Origin: Micrococcus sp.
GTDB lineage: Bacteria; Actinomycetota; Actinomycetes; Actinomycetales; Micrococcaceae
Direction of reading: 5' to 3'
NCBI GenBank assembly: GCA_029961105.1
Contig: JASBVO010000021.1
Location: forward strand, 1-64,000
Length of the DNA stretch: 64,000 nt
The notes under the pieces are model-generated. The model did not search any database. It saw only the letters and a list, made by a program, of their open reading frames with translations, and was not told where the DNA came from. The number at the start of each line of letters is the position of its first letter. Within the stretch, counting starts at the first letter, position 1. A program made the translations under genes and the position numbers. Positions 6,049 through 14,335 of the stretch are shown in pieces.

Positions 6049-6109
6049 CGGTGTACGCAAATCAAGCGCACTGCGCAAAGAATCTTCCCAAATATTCGCC
6101 AAAGACGGG

Positions 6110-7006
6110 TCAAAGGTCGCCTAGATTCAGGTTTCGAGCCTCGTCAATGGCGCGGTCTGTGGCGCGGGCGCGGGTGTAGCGCTGGAGCATGTCCGGGCGT
6201 TCCCAGCCGGCTACTGCCATGAGTCCTAGCTCGGAACCGCCAGCCGACAGCCAACGGTGAGCGGCAGTGTGGCGCAATAGGTGCGGGTGGAATCCAGTAA
6301 TGCCAGCTGCGTTGGCACGTTCGCCTAAGGCTTTATGCAAGGCGTCATAGGTGAATCCCTTACCCCGGTCCCCTAGCCAGAATCCGGGCAGGTGGGCGAG
6401 GCGGTGCCGTGCCCGCTGTCGGCGGTATCGGTCCATCGCCCGTGCGGTCTGCGGTCCGATGGGCACGACGCGGCCCTTGCCACCCTTGCCACGGCGGACG
6501 ATGACGGTACCCCTGATGAGATCCACGTCCTCCAGGGTGAGGGCGGCACACTCCCCTGCCCGGACGCCAGTCTCCACCATGAACCGCACTAGGGCCTCAT
6601 CACGGCGGGCGCGGAAGTCCGTACCCGTGCACGCCTTCAGTAGGGCCTTGATCTGGGCATCGTTCAGCGGCTCAATAACCTTGCGGTCCAGCTTCGGGGC
6701 CTTCAGGCCGATGAGGGGGTCGGCGTCTAGTTCACCTTCCTCGACGAGCCATTCGCTGAATCGGCGCAGGGCGAGCTGTCGCGCTCGGACGGTGGCGGCT
6801 TCCCGGCCCTGGTCGAGTAGGTGCCCGGTGAAGCGTTGCACGGTGGCGCGGTCGATGGTGAGCGGATACTCGTGGTCGGTGCAGAACTTGATGTACTGCT
6901 CTAGACCGGTGGCGTAGCTCTTGATGGTCTGTGGTGATTTGCGCTCGGCTCGGAGGGCCAGGGTCCAGGAGGACGCCAGCCCTTCGAGGTCGAGGGGTTC
7001 AGTCAC
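6110..7006 (-). CDS. int: Tyrosine recombinase / integrase (298 aa)
   Basis: It catalyses site-specific integration and excision of the element. An N-terminal SAM-like core-binding domain (about residues 8-92) is followed by the catalytic domain (about 110-285). The active-site set is R149 (ETGVRAGE), K174 (RRGKGGKGR), H242-L-L-R245, W268 in place of the second His, and the nucleophile Y277 (LQRYTRA). Length and layout are XerC/XerD-like. The start is GTG at 7006, 6 nt after a TATGAT box and without a ribosome site, so the mRNA is probably leaderless. The gene lies directly beside the presumed attachment site at the sigA end. Confidence 0.93.
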   Translation of the reverse strand: MTEPLDLEGLASSWTLALRAERKSPQTIKSYATGLEQYIKFCTDHEYPLTIDRATVQRFTGHLLDQGREAATVRARQLALRRFSEWLVEEGELDADPLIGLKAPKLDRKVIEPLNDAQIKALLKACTGTDFRARRDEALVRFMVETGVRAGECAALTLEDVDLIRGTVIVRRGKGGKGRVVPIGPQTARAMDRYRRQRARHRLAHLPGFWLGDRGKGFTYDALHKALGERANAAGITGFHPHLLRHTAAHRWLSAGGSELGLMAVAGWERPDMLQRYTRARATDRAIDEARNLNLGDL

Positions 7007-7012
7007 AACTCG

Positions 7013-7018
7013 ATCATA
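7013..7018 (-). promoter_or_regulatory. -10 box of int, leaderless start
   Basis: TATGAT (minus strand) ends 6 nt before the GTG of int. The region just upstream, where RNA polymerase would bind, is one arm of the inverted repeat at 7024-7130. Integrase or another factor binding there could control int. Confidence 0.6.
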
Positions 7019-7023
7019 GCAAT

Positions 7024-7130
7024 ATCTGGACTAGAAGCGCTATGCGGTGCTACCGTGTGACCCGTAAGGCCACACGGCCCTTGGAAACACTGGGATGCAC
7101 CGCATAGCGGCGTCGATTGTCAGTCCAGAT
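7024..7130. repeat. Nested inverted repeats at int/sigA junction (candidate att)
   Basis: Three nested palindromic pairs share one centre. Outermost are ATCTGGACT (7024-7032) and AGTCCAGAT (7122-7130). Next are CGCTATGCGGTGC (7038-7050) and GCACCGCATAGCG (7097-7109). Innermost are CCGTGTG (7053-7059) and CACACGG (7071-7077). The outer right arm lies inside the sigA stop region. As RNA the sequence would fold after the sigA stop and may terminate it. As DNA it may hold recombinase sites. Confidence 0.7.
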
Positions 7131-8391
7131 AATCGCGCAGCACCTGGGACCGGGAGGGGTGACGCAGCTTGGACATCGTCTTCGACTCGATCTGGCGGAT
7201 GCGCTCACGGGTCACCCCGTAGACCTTGCCGATCTCGTCGAGGGTCTTCGGCTGCCCGTCCGTCAGGCCGTAGCGCATGGCCACCACGCCGGCCTCGCGC
7301 TCCGCGAGGGTGTCCAGCACCGAGTGCAGCTGCTCCTGCAGCAGGGTGAAGCTCACGGCATCGGCCGGCACGACCGCCTCGGAGTCCTCGATCAGGTCGC
7401 CGAACTCCGAGTCACCGTCCTCGCCGAGCGGGGTGTGCAGGGAGATGGGCTCACGGCCGTACTTCTGGACCTCGACCACCTTCTCCGGAGTCATGTCCAA
7501 TTCCTTGGCCAGTTCCTCCGGGGTGGGCTCGCGGCCGAGGTCCTGGAGCATCTGGCGCTGGACGCGGGCCAGCTTGTTGATGACCTCCACCATGTGGACC
7601 GGGATGCGGATGGTCCGGGCCTGGTCCGCCATCGCGCGGGTGATGGCCTGGCGGATCCACCAGGTGGCATAGGTGGAGAACTTGAAGCCCTTGGTGTAGT
7701 CGAACTTCTCCACGGCCCGGATCAGGCCGAGGTTGCCCTCCTGGATGAGGTCCAGGAAGAGCATGCCGCGTCCGGTGTAGCGCTTGGCCAGGGAGACGAC
7801 GAGACGCAGGTTCGCCTCAAGCAGGTGGTTCTTGGCCCGGCGGCCGTCGGCGATGATGAGCTCCATGTCCCGGCGCAGGCGCGCATCCTTGACGGGGTTC
7901 TCCTTCATCTTGTGCTCCGCATAGAGGCCGGCCTCGATCCGCAGGGCGAGGTCCACCTCCTGCTCGGCGTTGAGCAGCGCGACCTTGCCGATCTGCTTCA
8001 GGTAGTCCTTGACGGGGTCTGCGGTGGCGCCGGCCGAGACGACCTGCTGTACCGGGGAGTCATCGTCCGAGTCGGACACCACGAAGCCACCGGCCGAGGT
8101 CTCCTCCGCCTCCTCTTCGACGACGTCCTCCGGGGCGTCCCTGGGCTCCTCGTCCGGCTCCCCGGCCTCGTCGGCGGACTTCGCGGCGGCAGGCTTGGCG
8201 GTCGTCTTCGCCGCGCCCTTGGCGCCGCCCTTGGCCGCGGTGGACTTGGTGCCACTCGGCTTGGTGGCCCGCGAGGAGGCGGTGGACTTCCGAGTGGACG
8301 TGCCGGCCTGTGCCGCGCCCTGGTCCTCGGCCACCGCGTCCTCGACGGACACGTTGGCCTGGGTCTCGGTCTTCTTGGAAGAAGTAGTCAC
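7120..8391 (-). CDS. sigA: Principal RNA polymerase sigma factor
   Basis: 423 aa. This is the housekeeping sigma-70 (RpoD/HrdB group). A low-complexity Ala/Lys/Ser/Thr N-terminus of about 115 residues precedes region 1.2 ([11 protein letters not shown]). The conserved core region 2 follows ([20 protein letters not shown] and [20 protein letters not shown]), then region 3, and region 4.2 with an HTH ([20 protein letters not shown]). It ends in the usual LRDYLD. The GTG start at 8391 has AAAGG upstream. The mobile element abuts its stop codon, yet the C-terminus is intact. The 254 bp upstream (8392-8645) hold its promoter region, including a TTGACA near 8455, with no further gene seen. Confidence 0.95.
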   Translation of the reverse strand: MTTSSKKTETQANVSVEDAVAEDQGAAQAGTSTRKSTASSRATKPSGTKSTAAKGGAKGAAKTTAKPAAAKSADEAGEPDEEPRDAPEDVVEEEAEETSAGGFVVSDSDDDSPVQQVVSAGATADPVKDYLKQIGKVALLNAEQEVDLALRIEAGLYAEHKMKENPVKDARLRRDMELIIADGRRAKNHLLEANLRLVVSLAKRYTGRGMLFLDLIQEGNLGLIRAVEKFDYTKGFKFSTYATWWIRQAITRAMADQARTIRIPVHMVEVINKLARVQRQMLQDLGREPTPEELAKELDMTPEKVVEVQKYGREPISLHTPLGEDGDSEFGDLIEDSEAVVPADAVSFTLLQEQLHSVLDTLAEREAGVVAMRYGLTDGQPKTLDEIGKVYGVTRERIRQIESKTMSKLRHPSRSQVLRDYLD

Positions 8392-8645
8392 TCATTACCT
8401 TTCGTACGGGCGTCCCTTGGGGGCCCCTGACGGTCAACACCACTATGACCCTGTCAAGTCCGCGGGATGGGATCCGGACTGGCCGGGACGTCAGGTCCCG
8501 GGTCCGGACCCGCGCAGAAGCAGGGTCGTGATGTGGTCAACGCCCTGCGGTCCGCTTTTGTTCCCCGTTCCGCACGATGGAGCGCACCACAGAGGGCCCG
8601 ACGATTATGCCATGGCCCGGCCCCGCAGGCAGATACCCGGTGGGC

Positions 8646-9857
8646 TCACCGCTCAGGGCCGGCACCGCGCCGGGCCGACCAGGCCGTGGACCTCCGGCGC
8701 GCCCAGCCGGAGAGGACGCCGCAGTCGACCACCTCGCCCAGGACCTGGACCAGCGGGTACTCCGGGTCGGCCCGGCGGCACTCCTCGATGACCCGGCCCG
8801 CCACGGAGCCGCGCCCACGGGCCCATTCCACCCAGGCCACCAGGCATCGGGCCGCCGTGGCGGGTTCCCCCGCGGCCTCGGGCAGCAACAGTTCGCACGC
8901 CCTGCGGAGCCGGGCGATCCGGTCCCAGTCGGGGGCCCGGCGGGAGGCGGCCATCAGGACCGAGGAGTACAGGACACCATTGACCTCGCGGGGACTGACG
9001 TCGAAGGCCTGCGCCACCTCCTGCGGCAGGGCGTGCAGCCAGGCCGCCCCGGAGACGGCGCGCTCGAGGGTGAAGCTGGCTGCGGCCACCAGCGTGTCAC
9101 GCAGGTGCACGTCCGCGAGCCCGCCGAGCAGCCCGGCCCGTTCGGCCGGGTCCGCCGGCAGCTCCGCCCCGCCCAGGACCTGCTCCCAGTCCCGCAGCCA
9201 CTGCGCCCGCGGCCGGCCTCCGTGCCCTGGCCGCCCGAACCGTCGGACGGCCTCGTGCAGTGCGGGGCTCATCCGGTCCGCCGGGGCAGGCAGGACAGCG
9301 GCCTGCGGTTCGTCCTCGACGACGGAACCCTCCAGGATGAACGCCGTGTTCAGCGCGCTGGTCGCGGTGCGGGCCACCTCGGATCCGTGCGCCGTGCAGG
9401 TGGTCGGGTCCGGACAGTCCAGGTGCCACAGCCTGCCGTCCGCCACCAGCCATGCCTCCTGCAGGGGCAGCCCCACCGCGGCCAGCTCGAACTCGAGGGC
9501 ATCGGCCAGGAGCCCGTCGGAGTCGTCATCCGGCCCCACATACCCGGTGGAGTCCCGGAACAGGAACACGAGGCTGCCGTCGGCGCGCTCATCCGCCGTG
9601 AGGTAGCCGGCGACCTGGCTGGCGTACCCGGACAGGGCGTCCCAGTCGTCGGTCAGCAGGGGATCCCAGTCACAGCGGAGCACGGCACCGAGGTCGCGGC
9701 CCGCAAGAGCGATGGCCGTGATGCTGTTGCGCGGGACGAATCCCAGGGTGTGCTGGATGTAGCTGACGAGGTCCACCGGTTCGACGGCCTTGACCCTCAG
9801 TGGCGTGGTCGGTGACGGATTGGCGTGGAGCTGGTCTTCGGGGAGGTCTGTCTGCAT
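8646..9857 (-). CDS. DUF4192 family protein (403 aa)
   Basis: A DUF4192 protein, a family found almost only in actinobacteria with no established biochemical role. The start MQTDLPEDQLHANPS at 9857 is chosen for GGAGG just upstream. The open frame above it is Arg/Pro-rich shadow. The N-terminal signature VDLVSYIQHTLGFVPRNSIT at about residues 27-46 is typical, followed by an alpha/beta region (VFLFRDSTGYVG) and a helical C-terminal half. It is a soluble cytoplasmic protein. It lies next to sigA and a PAC2 protein. Confidence 0.88.
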   Translation of the reverse strand: MQTDLPEDQLHANPSPTTPLRVKAVEPVDLVSYIQHTLGFVPRNSITAIALAGRDLGAVLRCDWDPLLTDDWDALSGYASQVAGYLTADERADGSLVFLFRDSTGYVGPDDDSDGLLADALEFELAAVGLPLQEAWLVADGRLWHLDCPDPTTCTAHGSEVARTATSALNTAFILEGSVVEDEPQAAVLPAPADRMSPALHEAVRRFGRPGHGGRPRAQWLRDWEQVLGGAELPADPAERAGLLGGLADVHLRDTLVAAASFTLERAVSGAAWLHALPQEVAQAFDVSPREVNGVLYSSVLMAASRRAPDWDRIARLRRACELLLPEAAGEPATAARCLVAWVEWARGRGSVAGRVIEECRRADPEYPLVQVLGEVVDCGVLSGWARRRSTAWSARRGAGPER

Positions 9858-9960
9858 GCCTCCACGCTTCCGTGGCCGCCCCGGACACGGAAGCGCCCGA
9901 CCCTGGATCCGTGGAGGGCCGGGCGCATCCGGTCGATTGTGCAGTAGGTGGCCTGACGGT

Positions 9961-10977
9961 TCAGCCGGCCGGGTCCGGGCTGTCGCCCTCCGGCGGGGCT
10001 TCCCCGGGCTCCGGGGAGTCCGACGGTCCCGCGTCCGCGTCGAGTGCGTGCCGGGGCTGGCTCTGCAAGTATTCCTCGACGGCGGCACCGAGTTCCTCGG
10101 CGTCGGGCACCTGCTCGTCCGGTCCCACGAGCAGGGACCGGCCCGCGCCGGGCGAGTGCTGGTCGAAGTTGCGCTCGAGTCCCTGGACCATGGCGGTGAT
10201 CTCGCCGGAGGACCCGGTCTGGCGGTCCAGTTCCCGGTCCACCTCGCGACCGCGCTCGCGCAGCTCGTCGGTGGGCAGCATCAGCCCCAGGGCGGCACCG
10301 ACGTACTCGAGGGCGGCGACGGCCGCCTGCGGGTAGGCGGCGTCGGCGAGGTAGTGCGGGACATGCAGGGTGTACCCGGCGGTGCCACGGCGATGCTCGT
10401 CCAGCCGCAGTTCGAGCAGTTGCGCGACGCCGGAGACCATCCGCGCCTGCGGGCTCCAGGTGGACAGGCCCGCCACCAGTTCCTCCTGGTTGCCGTGCGT
10501 GGTCACGCCCAGGGGGCGGGTGTGCGGCACCGGCATCGGCACGGCGTCCACGAGCGCGACCAGCTTCACGTCGAGCTTGTCGACCAGGAAGAGCACGGAG
10601 GCCACGAACCGCTCCCACTGGTAGTCCGGCTCGGGTCCGGAGAGGAGCAGGAAGGGCCGGCCCAGGGCGTCGGAGACGAGGTGCAGCTCGAGCCGGGGCG
10701 ACCGGTAGTCCAGGAACCGGTCCCCGTCGAAGCTGATCTGCGGCCTGCGGGCCCGGTAGTCGATCAGCTGGTCCGCATCGAAGCTGGCGAGCAGCTTGTG
10801 GTCGAGGGAGTCCAGCAGGGTGTGCCGGACCTGCTCGGACAGGTGCCCGGCATCCAGGTGGCCGCCGAAGACCGCCAGCATGCCCAGCCCGCGCAGCGCC
10901 GAGGCGCCGTCGAAACCCCCGGCCAGCAGGTCGCGGCCTGCGGCCTCCAGGGTGAACAGCTGGGTGGGATCCTGCAT
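9961..10977 (-). CDS. PAC2 family protein (338 aa)
   Basis: A PAC2 family protein, related in fold to proteasome-assembly chaperone 2. In actinobacteria these proteins are conserved but of unsettled function. The start MQDPTQLFTLEAAGRDLL at 10977 has GAAAGGA upstream; the in-frame ATG 21 nt before it is less well placed. Recognisable parts are LVAGFDGASALRG-like residues 19-33, FDADQLIDYRARRP, and the central VALVDAVPMPVPHTRP and PHYLADAAYPQAA segments. The C-terminal 40 residues are acidic, Pro/Gly-rich and probably disordered. It is divergent from pepA. Confidence 0.88.
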   Translation of the reverse strand: MQDPTQLFTLEAAGRDLLAGGFDGASALRGLGMLAVFGGHLDAGHLSEQVRHTLLDSLDHKLLASFDADQLIDYRARRPQISFDGDRFLDYRSPRLELHLVSDALGRPFLLLSGPEPDYQWERFVASVLFLVDKLDVKLVALVDAVPMPVPHTRPLGVTTHGNQEELVAGLSTWSPQARMVSGVAQLLELRLDEHRRGTAGYTLHVPHYLADAAYPQAAVAALEYVGAALGLMLPTDELRERGREVDRELDRQTGSSGEITAMVQGLERNFDQHSPGAGRSLLVGPDEQVPDAEELGAAVEEYLQSQPRHALDADAGPSDSPEPGEAPPEGDSPDPAG

Positions 10978-11137
10978 GGTCCGTCCTTTCGGCAACATGG
11001 TCTCGTGCGATGGGGTGCACGTGCAATGTCCAACGCGCGGCGGCCCCCCGGTATTCCGTGGTTAGGATCGAGACGGTGGGACGCCTCCCCTGGCCCCGAC
11101 CCATCGACCCCAGCATCCAACGACGGAGAACGCGCAC

Positions 11138-12679
11138 GTGATCAACGACTTCAGTCCAGTATTGACCGCCATCGGGCCGGACCTCGACAAGTGCACCGCC
11201 TCGGCCCTCGTCGTGGGGATCGCCTCGAGTGATGAGGGACCGGTGCTGCTGCCCAGTCCACTGCCCGACGCCGGCGCCCGCGCCCTCGCCGACTCGCTCG
11301 AAGCCCTGGGGGTCACCGGTGCCGCCGACGAGGTGCTGCGCATCCCGGGACTGGACCCGCTCCCGTTCCCGCTGCTGGTGCTGACCGGCGTCGGGACGAT
11401 CACCGGCGAGGCCGGGGCGGGCGTGTCCGATGAGGCCCTGCGCCGCGCCGCCGGCGCCGCCGTACGCCAGCTGGCGGGTACCTCCTCGGTGGCGCTGGCG
11501 CTGCCCGCCGACACCCCGGAGCAGCTGGCCGCGGTGGCCGAGGGGGCGGCGCTGGCCGCGTACTCGTTCACCGCCTTCCGCTCGGCCCCCGCGCGACAGA
11601 AGGCGAAGGACCCGGTGGCCGGCGCCGCCGTCGTGACCCGCCTCAAGCCGCGGCAGTCCGGACCGGTGCTGGAACGCGCCGCGGTCATCGCCCGCGCGGT
11701 CCGCGGCACCCGTGACCTGGTCAACACCCCGCCGTCACACCTGTTCCCCGCCTCGTTCGCCGAGACGGTCACCGAGGCGGTGCGCAAGCTGCCGGTGAAG
11801 GTGACCGTGTGGGACGAGAAGAGACTGGCCAAGGACGGCTTCGGCGGGCTGCTCAACGTCGGCATGGGCTCCTCCCGGCCGCCGCGGCTGGTGAGGCTCG
11901 AGTACTCCCCCGCCCGGGCCTCGACCCACGTCGCCCTGGTCGGCAAGGGCATCACCTTCGACTCCGGCGGCCTGTCCCTCAAGCCGCCGACCTCCATGAC
12001 CACCATGAAGTCGGACATGGCCGGGGCCGCCACCGTGGCCGCCACCGTGGCCGCCGCCGCCGAGCTGCAGCTGCCCGTGAAGGTCACCGGGTGGCTGTGC
12101 ATGGCCGAGAACCTCCCCTCGGCCACCGCCCAGCGGCCCTCGGACGTCATCACCATCTACGGGGGCAAGACGGTCGAGGTGATGAACACGGACGCCGAAG
12201 GACGCCTCGTGCTGGCCGACGGTCTGGTCGCCGCCACCGATGAGACCCCGGACGCGGTCATCGACGTGGCCACGCTCACGGGCGCCCAGATGATCGCCCT
12301 GGGCACCCGCACCACCGGGGTCATGGGCACCGAGGAGCTGCGTGAGGAGCTGGTGGCCGCCGCCGACGCCGCGGGCGAGTCCGCCTGGGCGATGCCCATC
12401 CCGGAGAACCAGCGTGCGTCCCTGGACTCGTCGGTCGCCGACATCTCCAATGTGGGCGACCGGTTCGGCGGCATGCTGACCGCCGCCGCGTTCCTGCGGG
12501 ACTTCGTCGACGCCGGCCGTGAACCGGAGGCGGCCAAGGCCGCCCCCACGCCGTGGGCGCACCTGGACATCGCCGGCCCCTCCTTCAACGAGTCGGGAGC
12601 CTACGGCTACACCCCCAAGGACGCCACGGGCGTCATGGTGCGCACCCTCGTGCGGTTCCTCCAGGACCGCGCCAGCTGA
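11138..12679 (+). CDS. pepA: Leucyl aminopeptidase, M17 family
   Basis: 513 aa. A cytosolic hexameric metallopeptidase that removes N-terminal residues, with a role in peptide turnover. The N-terminal macro-like domain (to about 175) precedes the M17 catalytic domain. Metal and catalytic residues lie in GKGITFDSGG (K270, D275) and in the family signature NTDAEGRL at 350-357 (D352, E354, R356). The GTG start at 11138 is preceded by GGAG. A TAGGAT box at 11064-11069 is the likely -10, giving a leader of about 60 nt. It corresponds in position to mycobacterial pepB upstream of dlaT. Confidence 0.95.
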   Translation: MINDFSPVLTAIGPDLDKCTASALVVGIASSDEGPVLLPSPLPDAGARALADSLEALGVTGAADEVLRIPGLDPLPFPLLVLTGVGTITGEAGAGVSDEALRRAAGAAVRQLAGTSSVALALPADTPEQLAAVAEGAALAAYSFTAFRSAPARQKAKDPVAGAAVVTRLKPRQSGPVLERAAVIARAVRGTRDLVNTPPSHLFPASFAETVTEAVRKLPVKVTVWDEKRLAKDGFGGLLNVGMGSSRPPRLVRLEYSPARASTHVALVGKGITFDSGGLSLKPPTSMTTMKSDMAGAATVAATVAAAAELQLPVKVTGWLCMAENLPSATAQRPSDVITIYGGKTVEVMNTDAEGRLVLADGLVAATDETPDAVIDVATLTGAQMIALGTRTTGVMGTEELREELVAAADAAGESAWAMPIPENQRASLDSSVADISNVGDRFGGMLTAAAFLRDFVDAGREPEAAKAAPTPWAHLDIAGPSFNESGAYGYTPKDATGVMVRTLVRFLQDRAS

Positions 12680-12850
12680 GCGCGCCGTGAGCCCGTCCGC
12701 GCCCCGCCGGGATACGGTCGCTGAAGTAGAACGACCGGTCACGTGCGGCTAAGGTAAACGCGAGGCATCACACCGAGGATCCCGCTGGGATCACCAACCA
12801 ACCCGAAGGGCGTCCGGGGACCCCGGTGCCCGACCGTGAGGAGCATCATC

Positions 12851-14230
12851 GTGGCCGAAGAGGCAACCGCCAGGGAATTCGACGTACTCATCCTCGGCGG
12901 TGGCTCCGCCGGCTATGCCGCCGCGCTGCGGTCCGTCCAGTACGGGCTCACCGTCGGGCTCATCGAGAAGGCCAAGCTGGGCGGCACCTGCCTGCACTGG
13001 GGATGCATCCCCACCAAGGCCTACCTGCACGCGGCCGAGCTCGCCGACGAGGCCCGGACCAGTTCCAAGTACGGCATCAACACCTCGCTGGAGTCCATCG
13101 ACATGGCCGCCGTGCGCGGGTACAAGGACGGCATCGTCGCCGGCAAGTTCAAGGGTCTGACGGGCCTGCTGAAGCAGAAGAAGGTCACCGTCATCCAGGG
13201 CGAGGGCAAGCTCGTCTCGCAGAACGAGATCGAGGTGGACGGCACCCGTTACTCGGGCAAGAACATCGTCCTGGCGTCCGGTTCCGAGGCCAAGACCTTC
13301 GGCCTTCCGATCGGCGGCCGGATCATGACCTCCACCGAGGCCCTCGAGCTGGACTACACCCCGAAGTCGGCCATCGTCCTCGGCGGCGGCGTGATCGGCT
13401 CCGAGTTCGCCTCGGCGTGGAACTCCTTCGGCGTGGACGTCACGATCATCGAGGGCCTGGACCACCTGGTCGCCAACGAGGATCCGGCGATCATCAAGGT
13501 GATCGAGCGCGAGTTCAAGAAGAAGAAGATCAAGACCAGCCTGGGCACCTTCTTCGAGAAGGTCGAGGACACCGGCGACGGCGTCAAGGTCACCCTGGCC
13601 GACGGCAAGGAATTCACCGCCGAGGTCTGCCTCGTCGCCGTGGGCCGCGGCCCGGTCACGGCGGGCCTGGGCTACGAGGAGCAGGGCATCACACTGGACC
13701 GCGGCTTCGTCATCACCAACGAGCGCCTGCACACCGGCGTCGGCAACATCTACGCCATCGGGGACATCGTCCCGGGCCTGCAGCTGGCGCACCGCGGCTA
13801 CCAGCAGGGCCACTTCGTCGCCGAGGAGATCGCCGGCAACAACCCGCTCATCGTCGAGGACATCAACATCCCCAAGGTCACCTTCACCGACCCCGAGGTC
13901 ATGTCGGTGGGCTACACCGAGCCCAAGGCCAAGGAACGATTCGGCGAGGACAACGTCGAGACCGTGGAGTACAACCTGGCAGGCAACGGCAAGTCCTCCA
14001 TCCTGGGCACCGGCGGCATCATCAAGATGGTCCGCCAGAAGAACGGGCCCATCGTGGGCGTGCATGGCGTCGGCAAGCGCATCAGCGAGCAGATCGGCGA
14101 GGCCCAGCTCATCGTGAACTGGGAGGCCTACCCCGAGGACGTCGCCGCCTTCGTCCACGCCCACCCGACCCAGAACGAGGCCCTCGGTGAGGCCGCCATG
14201 GCCCTCAACGGCCACCCGCTGCACGGCTGA
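12851..14230 (+). CDS. lpdA: Dihydrolipoamide dehydrogenase (E3)
   Basis: 459 aa. This flavoprotein reoxidises the lipoyl groups of 2-oxoacid dehydrogenase complexes with NAD+. The FAD-binding GGGSAG is at 16-21, the redox disulfide C47-x4-C52 is in GGTCLHWGCIP, and the NAD-binding GGGVIGSEFAS lies near 177. The interface His-Glu motif HAHPTQNEAL is near the C-terminus. The start GTG at 12851 is chosen over the in-frame GTG at 12836 because GAGGAG lies about 8 nt upstream. A TAAGGT box at 12750 may be its -10. It is directly followed by the E2 gene, its partner in the complex. Confidence 0.95.
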   Translation: MAEEATAREFDVLILGGGSAGYAAALRSVQYGLTVGLIEKAKLGGTCLHWGCIPTKAYLHAAELADEARTSSKYGINTSLESIDMAAVRGYKDGIVAGKFKGLTGLLKQKKVTVIQGEGKLVSQNEIEVDGTRYSGKNIVLASGSEAKTFGLPIGGRIMTSTEALELDYTPKSAIVLGGGVIGSEFASAWNSFGVDVTIIEGLDHLVANEDPAIIKVIEREFKKKKIKTSLGTFFEKVEDTGDGVKVTLADGKEFTAEVCLVAVGRGPVTAGLGYEEQGITLDRGFVITNERLHTGVGNIYAIGDIVPGLQLAHRGYQQGHFVAEEIAGNNPLIVEDINIPKVTFTDPEVMSVGYTEPKAKERFGEDNVETVEYNLAGNGKSSILGTGGIIKMVRQKNGPIVGVHGVGKRISEQIGEAQLIVNWEAYPEDVAAFVHAHPTQNEALGEAAMALNGHPLHG

Positions 14231-14335
14231 GGTCGCGGAGAACAGACCATCCACCGGGACGCCCTGCCGGGCGGACCGCCAACACACGTCAGGCCGGCTG
14301 GTTGCCGGCACGCACTTGAGGAGAAACGGGACGAC

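Larger units (their letters stand above)
1..7119. mobile_element. Integrative genetic element, left end outside window
   Basis: Between the window edge and the sigA stop codon lie a tyrosine recombinase, about a dozen small minus-strand genes, a RepA-like AAA ATPase gene, iteron repeats and an IS3-family insertion. This content and the tight ATGA-linked layout are typical of small integrative plasmids or phage-satellite-like islands of actinobacteria. The integrase sits at the right edge, directly beside the intact 3' end of sigA, which suggests that this 3' end is the attachment site. No second copy of the sigA end is seen, so the left boundary must be beyond base 1. No capsid, terminase or conjugation gene is visible in this part. 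The exact right boundary is inferred. Confidence 0.75.

Noticed and set aside
7117-8430. 437-codon plus-strand frame over sigA
   Set aside because: It is the complement of a clear sigma factor gene; the repetitive Gly/Leu/Arg sequence is a shadow.
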